From Lepidonotus clava (lineage: Eukaryota > Annelida > Polychaeta > Phyllodocida > Polynoidae), in the NCBI GenBank assembly GCA_936440205.1, contig OW387142.1, positions 17,946,736-18,010,735 on the forward strand: DNA of 64,000 bases, written 5' to 3'. Positions 24,801 through 35,190 of this stretch are shown here, one piece after another. Every line of letters starts with the position of its first letter. Position 1 is the first letter of the stretch. The position numbers and the translations under genes were made by a program. The notes below the pieces were generated by a model, which was not told the origin of the DNA, made no database searches, and saw only the letters and a list, made by a program, of their open reading frames with translations.

Positions 24801-27054
24801 ATGATATATCAATTTTAATTTGATTTGCGATTACCATAGGCCTATTTACAGTATAGATAACACATGACTCGGTGTTGGTCAAATGATACTTACATAAGCT
24901 GAAGTAAAGTGGCATCTTATCATGAAAATCAATACTTGTATATACATTGTAATCGTGACCTGCCGAGAAAGGCAATATCATAGATGCCATAAATGAATAA
25001 GAAATCAGTTAGAAGTAACCTGTACTTTTAGTGTGAGCAATGATAATCAATACTCATTGCTTAACGCATAAGTTTACAAGACCAATTCTATTGATAAACT
25101 CGATTATTGGTCCACATGAATGAGATCATTTTTAACCCTTTAGACCCCAATCCGGCCGTAGCCACCCGTTGGTAATTTCCCCAATCCGACGTTTTCTGAC
25201 GTTTTTGTAAGTTTTGATATCTTGGAGATAAATCATCATAGGAACACCATCAATATATCGAATGAAAGATTATCACATTTCTTATAAATCTCTAAAAATC
25301 GTCTTTCTTTATTATATCTTAGTAAACTTTCGTAGATGAACTCTAGAAGTGTTTCACCTTCAATTAAGTTGAGTCAATTCTCCTGAAAATTTGGGAAAAT
25401 CCTGGGGAAATACAACAATTCACATAACATTCTATGGGGTCTACAGGGTTAAGGATGATCGGTGTTAAGTGTTGATTCTACCTCGAATATCAATGTTTCG
25501 GAACATTAAAATACGTAACAAATACATAGTCTTAGGCCTGTATTCCACATGCCGATTTTGCTGCCGATTTTTAGAATCGGCAGTGGGAATAATGCTCAAA
25601 TATAAAAGTGTTATACATCATTAGAAAGGTCTTGCAATTCTCTTTCAAATGATATAATTATAGGATGTATGGTTTCATGCCGTATTCTCAAAGAAAATCA
25701 ATGAAATGTAAAATCGGCAGCATCAAAATCGGTACGTGGAATACGGCCTTTACTTACAAAGTTGTAGGACGCAGATCATGTTCTGGACGGTGAGGTCCTG
25801 GTAGTAGCGGGCGTCAAACCCCAGGTGGGAGAAGGCCTCTTTGAGGGCCGCCCCGTCATCCTCGTAACCGGGCCTAACAAACAGAACAGGACACTCTTAG
25901 AGAATGGGGAAAGATGTATACCTACTTCAAATTACGATCACATATCAGCATTTCTTTGGGAATGTGGATTGCGTTGCACAATATAGTTCTAGATGCTCTG
26001 ACCAAATATGATAATATTTTAGGCCTAATATTCACCCTGTAATTTGTTGAAATCATCATGTTTTTTTCCAGATCAAGTATAGTATCAGATTCTAGTAAAA
26101 ATCACTGTATCTATCAGCTCAGAATGCGAAGGCCATTTGGAAATTTCATGGCAGTAGTATCAGATCCTACTAAAAATCACTGTATCTCTCAGCTCATAAT
26201 GCCATATCCAGTTGGAAATTCCAAAGCAGTACTTATTGCCATTATAGAATGATTTGTCAAACAAAAACATGTATTGCCCATAAGGAGTTTTCAAAGCTAA
26301 TATTTTCAGTTCTTTTTTTTTACATAAAAATAGATGAAATGGTAAATGAGGTAATGGGCAATTTTATGGTGGCCTATAACCTCAACTTGTGCTTTAGAAA
26401 AAAAACTCCCAGTGTTAAATGGATTGCAAATGGACTGTTCTTATAGTGTCATACATACAAAAGTACTACCTTATATACTGGAACCTCCTCAGATTTGATT
26501 ACATTCACTATAAATAAGTAATGACGCACTTACCTGTCCGGCAGATCCAGGCTGGAGTCGAACTTGCCGTTGTTGAATATGACGGCGACCCCCCTCTTCG
26601 GGTGGTCCATCTTGTATTCAATGTTTTTAACCACAGGGGGCTCCTCGCACTCACACACGACATGCAGGCACTCAAGTCGGCAGTACAGCTGATAAGTGGG
26701 TTCTTCCTCGGCCTCTCCTTCCCCCTCGGCTTCTTCCTCCGGGTTTTGGTTTTCATCCCCGGCTGCAGAGCCATCCATGGATCTTAAACTCGCCCCCTCA
26801 AAATTATCGTCTTTGTTTTCGGTTTGGTCCGCGGTCTCATTCTCCCCAGTGTCCTCAGCGACATTTGGATCCTCTGATTGTTCACTTGATTGATTTGGTT
26901 GCTCTTCTGTTTTTTCTTCATCTTCTTCAGCAGGGTTTTCATTAATGGGGTCTTTGGTAGTCGTGTCCTCTGTGGTAGGGTCTTTGGTTGCGGGGTCTTC
27001 AGTCGTCGGAATAGCGTCAACGCTATCTTTTCTGGTGTTATTGTCAGTCTCCAT
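21869..27054 (-). CDS. Caspase-family protein with catalytic Cys replaced by Ser (pseudocaspase)
   Basis: Five exons with matching splice phases, 27054-26534, 25873-25758, 23587-23394, 22739-22613 and 22137-21869, give 408 residues. Residues 1-140 are an acidic, Thr/Pro/Glu-rich low-complexity prodomain with no CARD or DED. The p20 part follows: the first pocket Arg is kept (DRPGYEDD, near 174), then the His box IFMTHGQ (His231), then KPKLFFVQ joined across the exon 3/4 border to ASRGTQ. The family pentapeptide QACRG is therefore QASRG, with Ser279 in place of the nucleophile. The p10 part reads IPLEADILLAQSTVSGYTELPGE and ends with LLTRV and MPTYSSTLTK; the substrate-binding SWRN strand is replaced by ELPG. 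Family knowledge: active caspases need the Cys-His pair and the SWR Arg, so cleavage activity is unlikely. A regulatory or decoy role like that of other pseudocaspases is inference. The intron before exon 3 carries tandem copies of the exon 3 edge. The fold is secure; loss of activity is inferred. Confidence 0.93.
22908..23193 (-). mobile_element. tRNA-derived SINE with perfect 11-bp target duplication
   Basis: The minus-strand element runs from 23193 to 22908 and ends in an ACTCACTCACTC tail. It contains a B-box-like GGGTTCAATTCCCGG near 23085-23100. It is flanked exactly by TGAAATGATAT at 22897-22907 and 23194-23204. The head (GGGGGTCTGGGTAAGAAT) and tail type recall SINEs common in molluscs, from memory. 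It sits inside the third intron of the caspase-like gene, antisense to the plus strand and co-oriented with the gene. The perfect flanks suggest a fairly recent insertion. Confidence 0.75.
23541..23910. repeat. 74-bp tandem repeat, five copies, built from a splice acceptor and exon edge
   Basis: Copies begin with the box ATGATCACTGTGAG at 23581, 23655, 23729, 23803 and 23877, spaced exactly 74 bp. The first is the real boundary of caspase exon 3. The other four, which lie in the upstream intron, repeat the polypyrimidine tract, the acceptor CACAG and about 15 codons similar to the exon start (IMEGHEEADCLVLFF) before a stop. Copies are nearly identical, so the array is young or kept uniform by conversion. 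Confidence 0.92.
24566..24610. repeat. Old diverged copy of the caspase exon 3 edge
   Basis: GGCATCTTCATGACCCTTCA and the following TGATCATTGTGAG resemble the exon 3 boundary and the 74-bp repeat, with several substitutions. It lies about 0.7 kb from the array, so the same boundary was duplicated earlier at least once. Confidence 0.55.
25132..25452. mobile_element. piggyBac-like MITE, 321 bp, in caspase intron
   Basis: It begins TTAA-CCCTTTAGACCCCAAT and ends ATGGGGTCTACAGGG-TTAA. The terminal inverted repeat is about 15 bp with one mismatch, flanked by TTAA. It has no coding content. It lies in intron 2 of the caspase-like gene, between exons 2 and 3. Confidence 0.75.
26082..26231. repeat. 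Tandem duplication, two copies of 75 bp, in caspase intron 1
   Basis: GTATCAGAT at 26082 and at 26157 opens two copies sharing AAAAATCACTGTATCT, CAGCTCA, AATGC and TTGGAAATT in order. They are diverged by about a tenth to a fifth. No coding sense is seen. Confidence 0.7.
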
Positions 27055-28150
27055 GATAGTCTATTTCTTTAAAACTTGTTGTTTCTAAAACCCAACTTAG
27101 ACGAAGCCTAAGGGTATGGGATATTCAGGGACTAGGGAATGTAGATTGTGTTCAACAGCTCTTGTTGACGGTGCTCAAGTTCTGGTTAGTTGCTGACGGT
27201 CAGCTCTTATAAGTAAGACACTAATAATATAAATCACTGATTATGGTTCATTGTCTGTTTATGTCTCATGATGTAATACATAACTTGTGGGAACACATGT
27301 TGTGGTAACTTCCTTACATTTTATATGCATTACCTAGCCCCTTTGTAATTTGTTAACGATCACAGCGTTAAGATAATGGTCACTTATTGATTTCGCGGCA
27401 TGTGATATCAACAAAGTGCCTGATCTAAGACTTTCCGACATCATGATATTGACAAACAATTAGCTTATGAAACCTTATCAAGAGAATTATATTTAAGTTC
27501 TACGACGCATGTCTATTATGTTTTGTACCTCAATTTTGAATAAGACTGAATATGTGTCACGTTTACAGACATAACAACGCTGATGAATATCTACCATAAG
27601 TTAGCATAGTTATTCTTGGCAAGTTCGTGGTAAAGGATGTTGTTTTTCCTTGCTATAAGCTGTAATCATATGGGAGCATTTTTGGGAAAAGGGACATATT
27701 GACAGTGCATCATGTCATGAAACATAACATGAATGTAGAGAAGATACTCTTTTCAATACTGCAAACCATTTTAAAACACTCCTTATAGAAACTGAGTTAT
27801 GTTTTTACTAACCTTCATCTTGTACATTAAGAACCTGCTATTCCCAATTACTGTATTTGTTTCCTTATAATAGCAACTTTAAGTTGGATAAGTTTTATCA
27901 AAAAAGGAAAGTTTTTTAATTATTAAAAATACCAAAAGTGCAATAACTTTTGACAGGAGTGGCCGTTCAACTCACTGTTTACAATATTGAGAAGAGGAAA
28001 ATATTTTCTACATCATTTGAGGCATATGGAGCGCAGCTAGGCGGTTGGTCTATGGCGGTAGTCCGGTGATTATTCTATTCTACCTAAGATATGGTCATGA
28101 CATAGGGACTATATTTATATCTGCATAAGGACCCTGTGCATTGACATGGA
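27055..28150. other. Gene-free stretch upstream of the caspase-like gene
   Basis: This is the 5' flank of the caspase-like gene on the minus strand and should hold its promoter. I see no clear TATA box or initiator and no other gene. Confidence 0.45.
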
Positions 28151-28156
28151 CTTAAT

Positions 28157-28880
28157 ATGAGGAAATCACAGACGAACTCACAGCAAAAATCACAGCAAGA
28201 AATATTTTCGCCATGGATTACACAGAGTCAACAGAAGCCCTCGATATTGCCAATCAATAAGGTAAACACAAGTGTACCCGAACAATACCCGACACTGCCA
28301 ACCCAAGTACACCCAGAAATACCGATAAACAATCACTAGAAGATGCAATGACATGCAGATGCAATGAGATCTTTTTGTGAAAAAAAACACAACAATATCA
28401 ATGCGAACATTGAGGTATCAGATCTGAATTGGCTAATAACCAAACCACCCTATCTGCAAAGCTGGATGAGATTATGTCCGAAAACATATCGTTAAAAGAT
28501 GAACTCTCCACTGCCAATGAACGTATTGTTACATTAGAAAATTTATACTATGATTTGTAGCATCAGAAAGAAAATGACAGAGAAAAATCACAAGCTCTCA
28601 ATATGATTATTCGTGGCATTGAAGAAGACGAACATGAACAAATACATGACCTATTCAAAGGTATTGGTACAATTATACCTATATTTCTAGACATTGGTAT
28701 TACTGCCAGATTTAGGTTCGAATTGGACATTATGAACTGCATTGTACATACAGTTGAAAAGGAACTAGATGTTGTGAATGATGAAATAGAGAATGGCGGA
28801 ATAATCCCTAGGACCTCAAGAGCATTACAGTACATAACCTTTGGCCATATGGCAAATGATATTATTTCATGACTAAACCA
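28157..28880 (+). mobile_element. Possible LINE ORF1 relic
   Basis: A plus-strand stretch reads as a Gln/Ser-rich segment, then a heptad-like piece (KLDEIMSENISLKDELSTAN), then LNMIIRGIEEDEHEQ. That order (coiled coil followed by an IRGIPE-like motif) is typical of ORF1 proteins of L1-like LINEs. Stops interrupt it and no endonuclease or reverse transcriptase follows, because the 3' side runs into the glycosyltransferase gene. The assignment rests on a short motif only. Confidence 0.35.
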
Positions 28881-29039
28881 CAACCCCAAAATTGTTGGCC
28901 ATGAGGGGCTCAATATGCCAATATGTACCTTTTCCCAAATACACTCCCATAATATAAACCCTAAGATACAGCGAACACTTAGATTCTTGAAATTCTCAGA
29001 AGTTAACGTTTTCTTAACAATTATCACCTTTTTAGACAA

Positions 29040-29045
29040 TTTATT
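29040..29045 (-). terminator. AATAAA overlapping the glycosyltransferase stop codon
   Basis: The minus strand reads TAATAAA, in which the TAA stop at 29044-29046 is the start of an AATAAA hexamer. If used, the 3' UTR would be only 10-30 nt. A more distal site cannot be excluded. Confidence 0.35.
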
Positions 29046-30360
29046 ACGATTTAGGGATATAGTGCCTAGTATAAAGTCCATCCATTCCATTAACGTGGTG
29101 ACAGCCTCGTCCAAGTTGCGCCAGGGCCAGCCCAAAGTAAGCGTCCTCTATGGCAATAAATGGAATATTCGGTGAGATATTGACCAATTCCTTTGTAAGG
29201 TTAATTGATATTAGAAAAGCTGTACCGAGTGCATAGGGAGGAAACACGTCCTTGTCATATTCTAATGTTGATAAATACCCTTTAAAGTCTAATCCCCTAT
29301 ATGGGGGGAATGCTGGGTAACAATGGCCAACTTGGTATTTTTGAAAGGTCTCTTCTTCGCCATAGAGTATCAGTAACTCTAACACTAAGGGAATGTCAAC
29401 CCATGTATCATCTGCACCCCTCATCACAAACTTAGTCTTTGGACATTCCCTAAGTACCCACCTAAAGCCCATTAATACTTTCTGGGTTAGATTATAGTAG
29501 TTGTCAACAAACGTGTCCATAAGGATATCATTGTAAATCCGGTTTTCCTCCTGCAATGCGTGCACTTGGTGCACAGGCCAGCCAGACCCAAACAGAAAGA
29601 TAACCCGAAATCCATAGAGGTTTTTCCTGAACTCTGAACCCCAAGAGCTCCGTATGTCCATTCGAGCCTTTGCATTTCGAGGCACAGTTGTTACAATTAT
29701 AACCAATTCAACTGGATTCTGATCTGTACACAGGTTACGGGGAGAAATAACATTCTTAAAGTCATAAACGAAGCACCTGTCACATTTTACCGGCCTTAGT
29801 TTTTCTGGGAACTCCCGCTGCTTTAAGATAGAAAACTGGCCTAGGACTCCTCGCAGTTGAAATGGAAATACACCAATATGGGAATAGTTCATCAGTTGGT
29901 CCACATATCTATCTACGTCCCTCGATAGGCCACTCATAGCACTCATTTTCCTATCCTCAAATATAGCTTGCAACGGTAGGAATTCCCATTCAGGCTTTTC
30001 CCTAATCATTGCGGGAATAATCGCCCGCTCCACGTACTCTATATCCTTGGTGTTGTAATAAGCGTACCGTTTGTCCTCCTTAGGTGCAGGTAGGTAAACG
30101 TAGGGAAACTGAGAGTTAACAATGGGTGGAGACCCGGGGCTGAGGTACGTCACCTGGTCATAGCACAGCAGTTGACGCTCAGGGTGCAACGTGCACTCAT
30201 CGGGCAGGTACAACTTCTTCTCGGCCACATGCTCAGGTTGCGATGGTGTTTTCTGGTACTGAATCAGGAGAATTACCACAACTATCAGCGCAATAGATGC
30301 GGCATAATCTTTCCAGGAATAGTACCGCACCATAATGCTGTCCCAGGTAGAAGACCCCAT
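29044..30360 (-). CDS. GT31-family beta-1,3-galactosyl/N-acetylglucosaminyltransferase-like protein, intronless
   Basis: The 438-residue protein has the type II Golgi layout: short cytoplasmic tail, one membrane anchor at about 20-34, a stem, then a GT31 catalytic domain. Motifs in order: ARMDIRSSWG (232-241, family RxxIRxTW), VIFLFGSG (253-260), YNDILMDTFVDNYYNLT (276-292), VMRGADDTWVD (312-322), FPPYALGTAFLIS (373-385, family YPPYCSGxGY) and IEDAYFG (404-410, family EDVYVG). Family members add Gal or GlcNAc in beta-1,3 linkage to glycoproteins or glycolipids. The metal-binding DxD position is Ala316-Asp317-Asp318, so its first Asp is missing, and the C-terminus stops about 30 residues earlier than in B3GALT1. 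Activity is therefore uncertain. The upstream Met10 is an alternative start. Donor, acceptor and linkage cannot be told from sequence. Confidence 0.9.
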   Translation of the reverse strand: MGSSTWDSIMVRYYSWKDYAASIALIVVVILLIQYQKTPSQPEHVAEKKLYLPDECTLHPERQLLCYDQVTYLSPGSPPIVNSQFPYVYLPAPKEDKRYAYYNTKDIEYVERAIIPAMIREKPEWEFLPLQAIFEDRKMSAMSGLSRDVDRYVDQLMNYSHIGVFPFQLRGVLGQFSILKQREFPEKLRPVKCDRCFVYDFKNVISPRNLCTDQNPVELVIIVTTVPRNAKARMDIRSSWGSEFRKNLYGFRVIFLFGSGWPVHQVHALQEENRIYNDILMDTFVDNYYNLTQKVLMGFRWVLRECPKTKFVMRGADDTWVDIPLVLELLILYGEEETFQKYQVGHCYPAFPPYRGLDFKGYLSTLEYDKDVFPPYALGTAFLISINLTKELVNISPNIPFIAIEDAYFGLALAQLGRGCHHVNGMDGLYTRHYIPKS

Positions 30361-30525
30361 GCAATGTGCGTGTGTCCTGTGACCTCTCTACCATTGCTGC
30401 AGCCACAATGGCAATTGTCGAGTCAGCTGCTGGTCTGTGTACTAAGTAAACGGATATAGGGTCTGTGCCTCAACCCAACGAGTCTCGACTTGCCTCTACT
30501 GAATGGTCAACCAAACCATAGCCCC

Positions 30526-30533
30526 TATTTATA
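30526..30533 (-). promoter_or_regulatory. TATA box for the glycosyltransferase gene
   Basis: The minus strand reads CTCTATAAATAGGGG, a strong TATA element, 166 bp before the ATG at 30360. A start site about 30 bp downstream (near 30500) would leave a 5' UTR of about 140 nt. No experiment confirms it. Confidence 0.5.
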
Positions 30534-30599
30534 GAGAACTCGCGAATGGACATAACAGCAGTGTATACCGTTCGGCGGACGCACCGCGGACTTTGCATG

Positions 30600-31580
30600 A
30601 TCAGATTTACTTGCTATAAATAATCTATAGGAAGTGTCAGATCGTCTCAATTGGCCTGGCATGCAACAGCGGCTCAACGGTCTGATGAACATCTACCAAA
30701 GATTGTGTGTGTCTTAAAATACCTGCTTTTTCTGCATGAGGACCATGCACAACAACAGGAGGCAGAACGCGATTCGCTAAATCTTCTCTTCTTTTCACAC
30801 TAGACTAGATAGAACATAATTTAAAAAAGGGAACCTTTTTCTCGAAACCTAGGACATAAATAAGAAAGGTCAGGTACGGCACCCCTCTCTTCGAATGAGT
30901 GCCGCCCACAACTTGATAATTTCAAGACTTTACATGCTTTTTTAATCGAGAAATCCTTTTTATAAGATTAGCGTCAAATTGTTTTTATTTTCGGTTTCCA
31001 ACACCAAAGTTTCCGACTACTCATGTGTAAGTGTATAGAGTGGCAATTCCGCAATTTCATATCCTTATGATTATATATTATTTTTTGTTCTCCTTTTACT
31101 TAAAAATCATTCCCCGAATATCTATTACTTTTTGCGGGTACTACTTTCCCCTATTCTCAACCCATAAAAGCTCCGTCCTTTTCATTTAGCCCCATTTTCT
31201 ACCTATTCAAGCCCCGCCCCTCTTTTAACCCCCTTCCCATGGATGACAGTAGGGGTGACGTAGGTGTGGCTCAGAAGGAGAGGGTGTGTGGATTTTTTTT
31301 ATTAATCATTTTATTTATCCTGGTAGGGGTAAGGAGGTCATCCTTGTCTGCCCCCTTCTCCATGCAGCCATAACAAATTTACATTTATCGGTCTTTGGCA
31401 ATATAGAATCTCATATAAATTATTTATGGAAAACAATATATTAATATACATGTGTCTTTCATAATCTTTTAGCAAACCTTGTCTTAATTACCTTACCGAT
31501 GATTCTCATATACGGAAGTTCACATCCTCTGTTATGATTGATAACTCCGATAGCTTAATCCTATTTTGTCTAGTATAGTA
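30600..31580. other. Gene-free stretch
   Basis: No coding signal is seen. Around 31150-31260 there is a CT-rich plus-strand segment with runs of CCCC, with no assignable role. Confidence 0.45.
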
Positions 31581-31582
31581 TA

Positions 31583-32040
31583 AGATGAGATGAGATGTAT
31601 TACAAATGTCAAATGGTATTCAGCCTTTAACTTTCAACCTAATTCACAAATACAGTATTCCTATATTTGTCCCACAGAACAGCCTTGATGTTTGATTTAA
31701 AACTTTCCTTTTCAGGAATATTCCTTAAAGAAGGGTCATGTTCATTACACAATTTACCCATCAGATAATTATATAGGAGATTTCATAGGTCTCGTATTTT
31801 TAGGTATATGAACATTATCTATCCTAGGTGCTTGGGCCGCTCTTGTTCTCTCATTTTCCAAAAAAATATTAGCGGTATTGCATTATTAAACACCAATCTT
31901 CTGGCTGTAGTCAGAAGAAACTATTCTCGCCTGTAATACAGTGGTAATAATTTTGTCTTTTCAAATAGTTCACGATTATGAATGTCTCTTTGGCGTCTTA
32001 TATTGTTTGAGAGGAGAGTTTGGTGTACGGATGGGACAGT
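31583..32040 (-). mobile_element. Dead LINE fragment, reverse-transcriptase C-terminus
   Basis: On the minus strand, pieces in different frames resemble the C-terminal tail of non-LTR reverse transcriptases: SPLKQYKTPKRHS, a PRIDNVHIPK-like piece, and finally EKESFKSNIKAVLWDKY (FK...L). The copy is broken into several frames. It ends near a short CATCTCATCT repeat at about 31583-31600, a plausible LINE tail. Confidence 0.5.
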
Positions 32041-33030
32041 AGGAGTACTGCATTGCTTCAGAATCTGGTGATACTGGTAATACTTTTATTGTCGTTTTTT
32101 GTATCATTATTATTACTTTAATCGCTGTTTTAGGGTTTATGTAAGTCATATATATAGGCCTATATATGTAAGTTGTATATATGTATATGTTATGTCTTAT
32201 GGAAGTAGAAAGAGGAAACCCAATTGTGGGAAAGGACGGAACTATGAGATTAGACTTATTAGAATTATATGAAGACAAGGGAAAAAATAATTATTATAAG
32301 GGTATGCGAAACGGAATTGCCACCCTATACACTCTCCTCATGTTTATAATTCATGTAAACATGAAGAATTTCTTAACATGGGGGATATGGAATAATGGAA
32401 TAAAGACAAGAATACTGCGACCATATGAAACACAAATATACCCTCTATCGTGTGCTGTTTATCCTTCAAAATACAACTGTATAATAATATTATCCAGCTT
32501 CTTGCAAAAAACGAATGGAGTGCGCGGTCTGTTTCTCCAGTGGAAGAGTATATTAACTGGTTTTGATATAGAAAATAGAAAATTTAATTGACAAGATATG
32601 CTCATTATATAATTATTGGTTAACAAATGTTCCTAAACGTTTCATACCTATAGATAAAGTCTTTTATAGTAACCATGAGCAAATGTGTTTCTCCAAAAGT
32701 AATCATTCTATGTGCATCATCTGTTAAACTTTATTGGTAAAACGTTTATTCAGAACGATTAGTCATCGGCTGATGTCAACATTCTCTGATAATCGAGAAC
32801 TTGTCTATTAAATTCGGCCAGTTGGAGGGTGGTTGATAGTCACAAGGGCTTAATTATCCCGCAAATATACCATAATATCATAGTTAAGCCACACATAATC
32901 CGTACACAAATCCTTTAGCCTATATGCCCTAGCTGGGAACTAACATGTTGCCTTTTGGTATATATTATGAAAATGGTCAGTTCAGTTAGGTACAATGTGA
33001 CCGTACAGTATTTATAGTGATCATGATCAG

Positions 33031-33109
33031 ATACACACATGCAGACACAGACACAGACACAAACACAGAGGCACAAACACACAGACACACACGCATACAC
33101 ACACACAAA
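33031..33109. repeat. Interrupted (CA)n/(CAGA)n microsatellite
   Basis: About 80 bp of ACAC and ACAGAC units with scattered substitutions. No gene is nearby. Confidence 0.85.
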
Positions 33110-33278
33110 ACATCACGGTTGATGTCACACAAGAAAGGGATAAGAAACGAAACGCCCACGTAAGTTCCAACGCGTGCAGAGGGCCTATACGTATAGGCTC
33201 CTACTGCATGGTTGTGGTAAGCTGCTTAGCTAAGTACATGTACTGACACATATTTGATATTAATATATGGACCAAAAT

Positions 33279-33312
33279 GGGGGGAGGGGGAGGGGGGAGG
33301 GGGGGAGGGGGT
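33279..33312 (+). repeat. G-rich tract with quadruplex potential
   Basis: Runs of five to seven G separated by single A follow each other about six times. Such a pattern meets the usual sequence rule for an intramolecular G-quadruplex on the plus strand. Formation is inferred, not shown. Confidence 0.7.
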
Positions 33313-33512
33313 GTTTGCGTGCTGTCTGGCACATTCCCCCTCCCCCTAAATCAGTGCTTGAGTGCTGTACGTTTCTACTATATACCTAATTGGGTTAGAT
33401 GCCAAAGAAAAGAGTGACTCAAGAAGCATTTATGTTTTAAAAAGTTCGAGTCAGACTGCCTTTAGAAGTGCACAGCAGCTATAACTATTATTATTGTAAA
33501 CGTATTAATTTT

Positions 33513-33640
33513 CGCGACACGGCCGTTTTTTAAATTCGACAGGCGACATAGCAACTTAGGGACAAATGACATTGCTCTTTTCTTAAATTCGACAGGGGAC
33601 AGGGCCATTTTTTAAATTCGACATGCGACATGGGACCCCG
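33513..33640. repeat. Imperfect tandem repeat with TTTAAATTCGACA core, three copies
   Basis: TAAATTCGACAGGCGACA, TAAATTCGACAGGGGACA and TAAATTCGACATGCGACA occur in a row with spacings of about 62 and 36 bp. The third copy is followed by a C-rich stretch. Confidence 0.65.
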
Positions 33641-33716
33641 CCCCCCATCCAGAGCCCCAGTAGGGCTAGGCTATATAAAGTAAAACAGTGTGGACGGGTA
33701 GATCTATCCTCCAGTC

Positions 33717-35119
33717 TAAACCCTTTGCTGTTCCCTAATGCAAATTTCGGTCATATATGTCCGAAATTTTAAAATCTGCATAATTTCATTATTATTTAAT
33801 GAATTTCAATGATTTTTTCAGTGTTAATTCATATTCAAGTCATTTTATACACCTGCAGCGAGTTTCATTATTATTTATAGTCAACTAATATGATTTTGAT
33901 GACTTTTAAGGGACTATATATCTGCTTTTTTTTGAAAAGATAAAAAATATATTTTGGTGTAAGTCTATTTTTGTATATTAATTGATTGGAAATATCAGTT
34001 TACTATATTAACCCTTTAAGGACGCCAGTTGAATAATGCATCACCATGCTCTTGACGCCAGTTGCATAAATGCAACACCATGGTAAAGACGCCACTTGCA
34101 GAAATGCAACAATTGTAAAGTTCTTCAAATATGCATAAAATCCTAGATAATTTCTAAAATTCACAGATTTTTTTTTCATAGGTGTGAAATTAAGCATGAT
34201 TATAAGGATTTCTGTCTAACTGTTATTGAATTAACTTGGATTTATTTTTTTATCAGGCAACATCATGTTTTGGTTTATATTGCATAAATGCCCCTGGCGT
34301 CCTAAAGGGAACTTTTTGGTACATAAATGGCGTCAAATGTTACAATTCATCAGTATACATGGCGTCATTAAAGGGTTAAACAAAGTAATGATTGTAACAC
34401 TTATGACTTTTTCTGACAAAGACAAAGTTACTAAATGGTACTGCACTGTATTTCCCCATTCACTGAAGATATACAAGAAAGTGACAGCGTTTGCTGGTTA
34501 TGAGTTTATAAATTAAATCACCAATAAATACCCAGCTGTTTTACATAAAATATTATCTAAACATATTGTAGTGCATATTTGAACTCATATCCATAAAGAC
34601 ATAAACTTGTTTGACAAATAAAATATTTCCTGTGTTATTTCATTTAATATATTGGCGTGAATATAATTATACTAAATAAACAAAATTATAGGTATTTTTG
34701 GGGGAAATTGCAAATTTCTGCCTAAACTTCACCGTTTTCAACCCATTCAGTTTCTTATGAATATTGGACTTATAAATCCACATTATCTCATTTTAATCCT
34801 AGTTTGACTGGCTACATTTCATCAATAATAACTTTTTTCCTTAGAATAATATTTAGCCAAATTTTTCACGAATTTCTTGAAAATTGCCCAAAATTCACCT
34901 AAAATTTGGGAAAATTAGGGGTGACCCTGGTCATGTGACCCAATAAATATCAATTTTGGGTTATGTTAGCAGAAAATAAAAACTGAGGTCATAAGCTTTC
35001 AAATGATATATAGATTATTAAAATTGAACAGGGCTTTCATTATGAAAATACAATTTTACATCCCTGAGGACATATTCTTGGTAGGGAAACGTTAAAATCG
35101 CGGAACAGCAAAGGGTTAA
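33717..35119. mobile_element. piggyBac-like MITE, about 1.4 kb, carrying a nested MITE
   Basis: The left end CCCTTTGCTGTTCC (33721) and the right end GGAACAGCAAAGGG (to 35115) form an exact 14-bp terminal inverted repeat. The right side is followed by TTAA; the left side has TAAA, which looks like a mutated TTAA. No transposase frame is present. A second element of the same end type is inserted at 34008-34379. Confidence 0.72.
34008..34379. mobile_element. piggyBac-like MITE, 372 bp, inserted in another MITE
   Basis: It begins TTAA-CCCTTTAAGGACGCCA and ends TGGCGTCATTAAAGGG-TTAA. The inverted repeat is about 16 bp with one mismatch, and TTAA flanks both ends. The subterminal region carries three direct copies of a GACGCCAGTTGCA-like unit, with inverted relatives at the other end. 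It lies wholly inside the 33717-35119 element, so it is the younger insertion. Confidence 0.8.
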
Positions 35120-35190
35120 TGATTATGTTCCCGCCACTCAGGCGCATTGCTTACAGTTACACAACAACCAGATGCACAACTGGGAATGGG

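Larger units (their letters stand above)
32050..33716. other. Gene-free stretch with simple repeats
   Basis: Contains an interrupted CA/GA microsatellite at 33031-33109, a G-rich tract at 33279-33312 and a short tandem repeat at 33513-33640. An open frame on the plus strand at 32181-32591 has no recognisable features. Confidence 0.5.

Noticed and set aside
28563-29135. 190-codon minus-strand open frame
   Set aside because: It overlaps the 3' end of the glycosyltransferase in another frame and is antisense to the LINE ORF1-like relic. It has no recognisable motif.
32181-32591. 136-codon plus-strand open frame
   Set aside because: AT-rich, with no motif, no plausible promoter or splice sites, in repeat-rich DNA. 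Nothing supports a gene.
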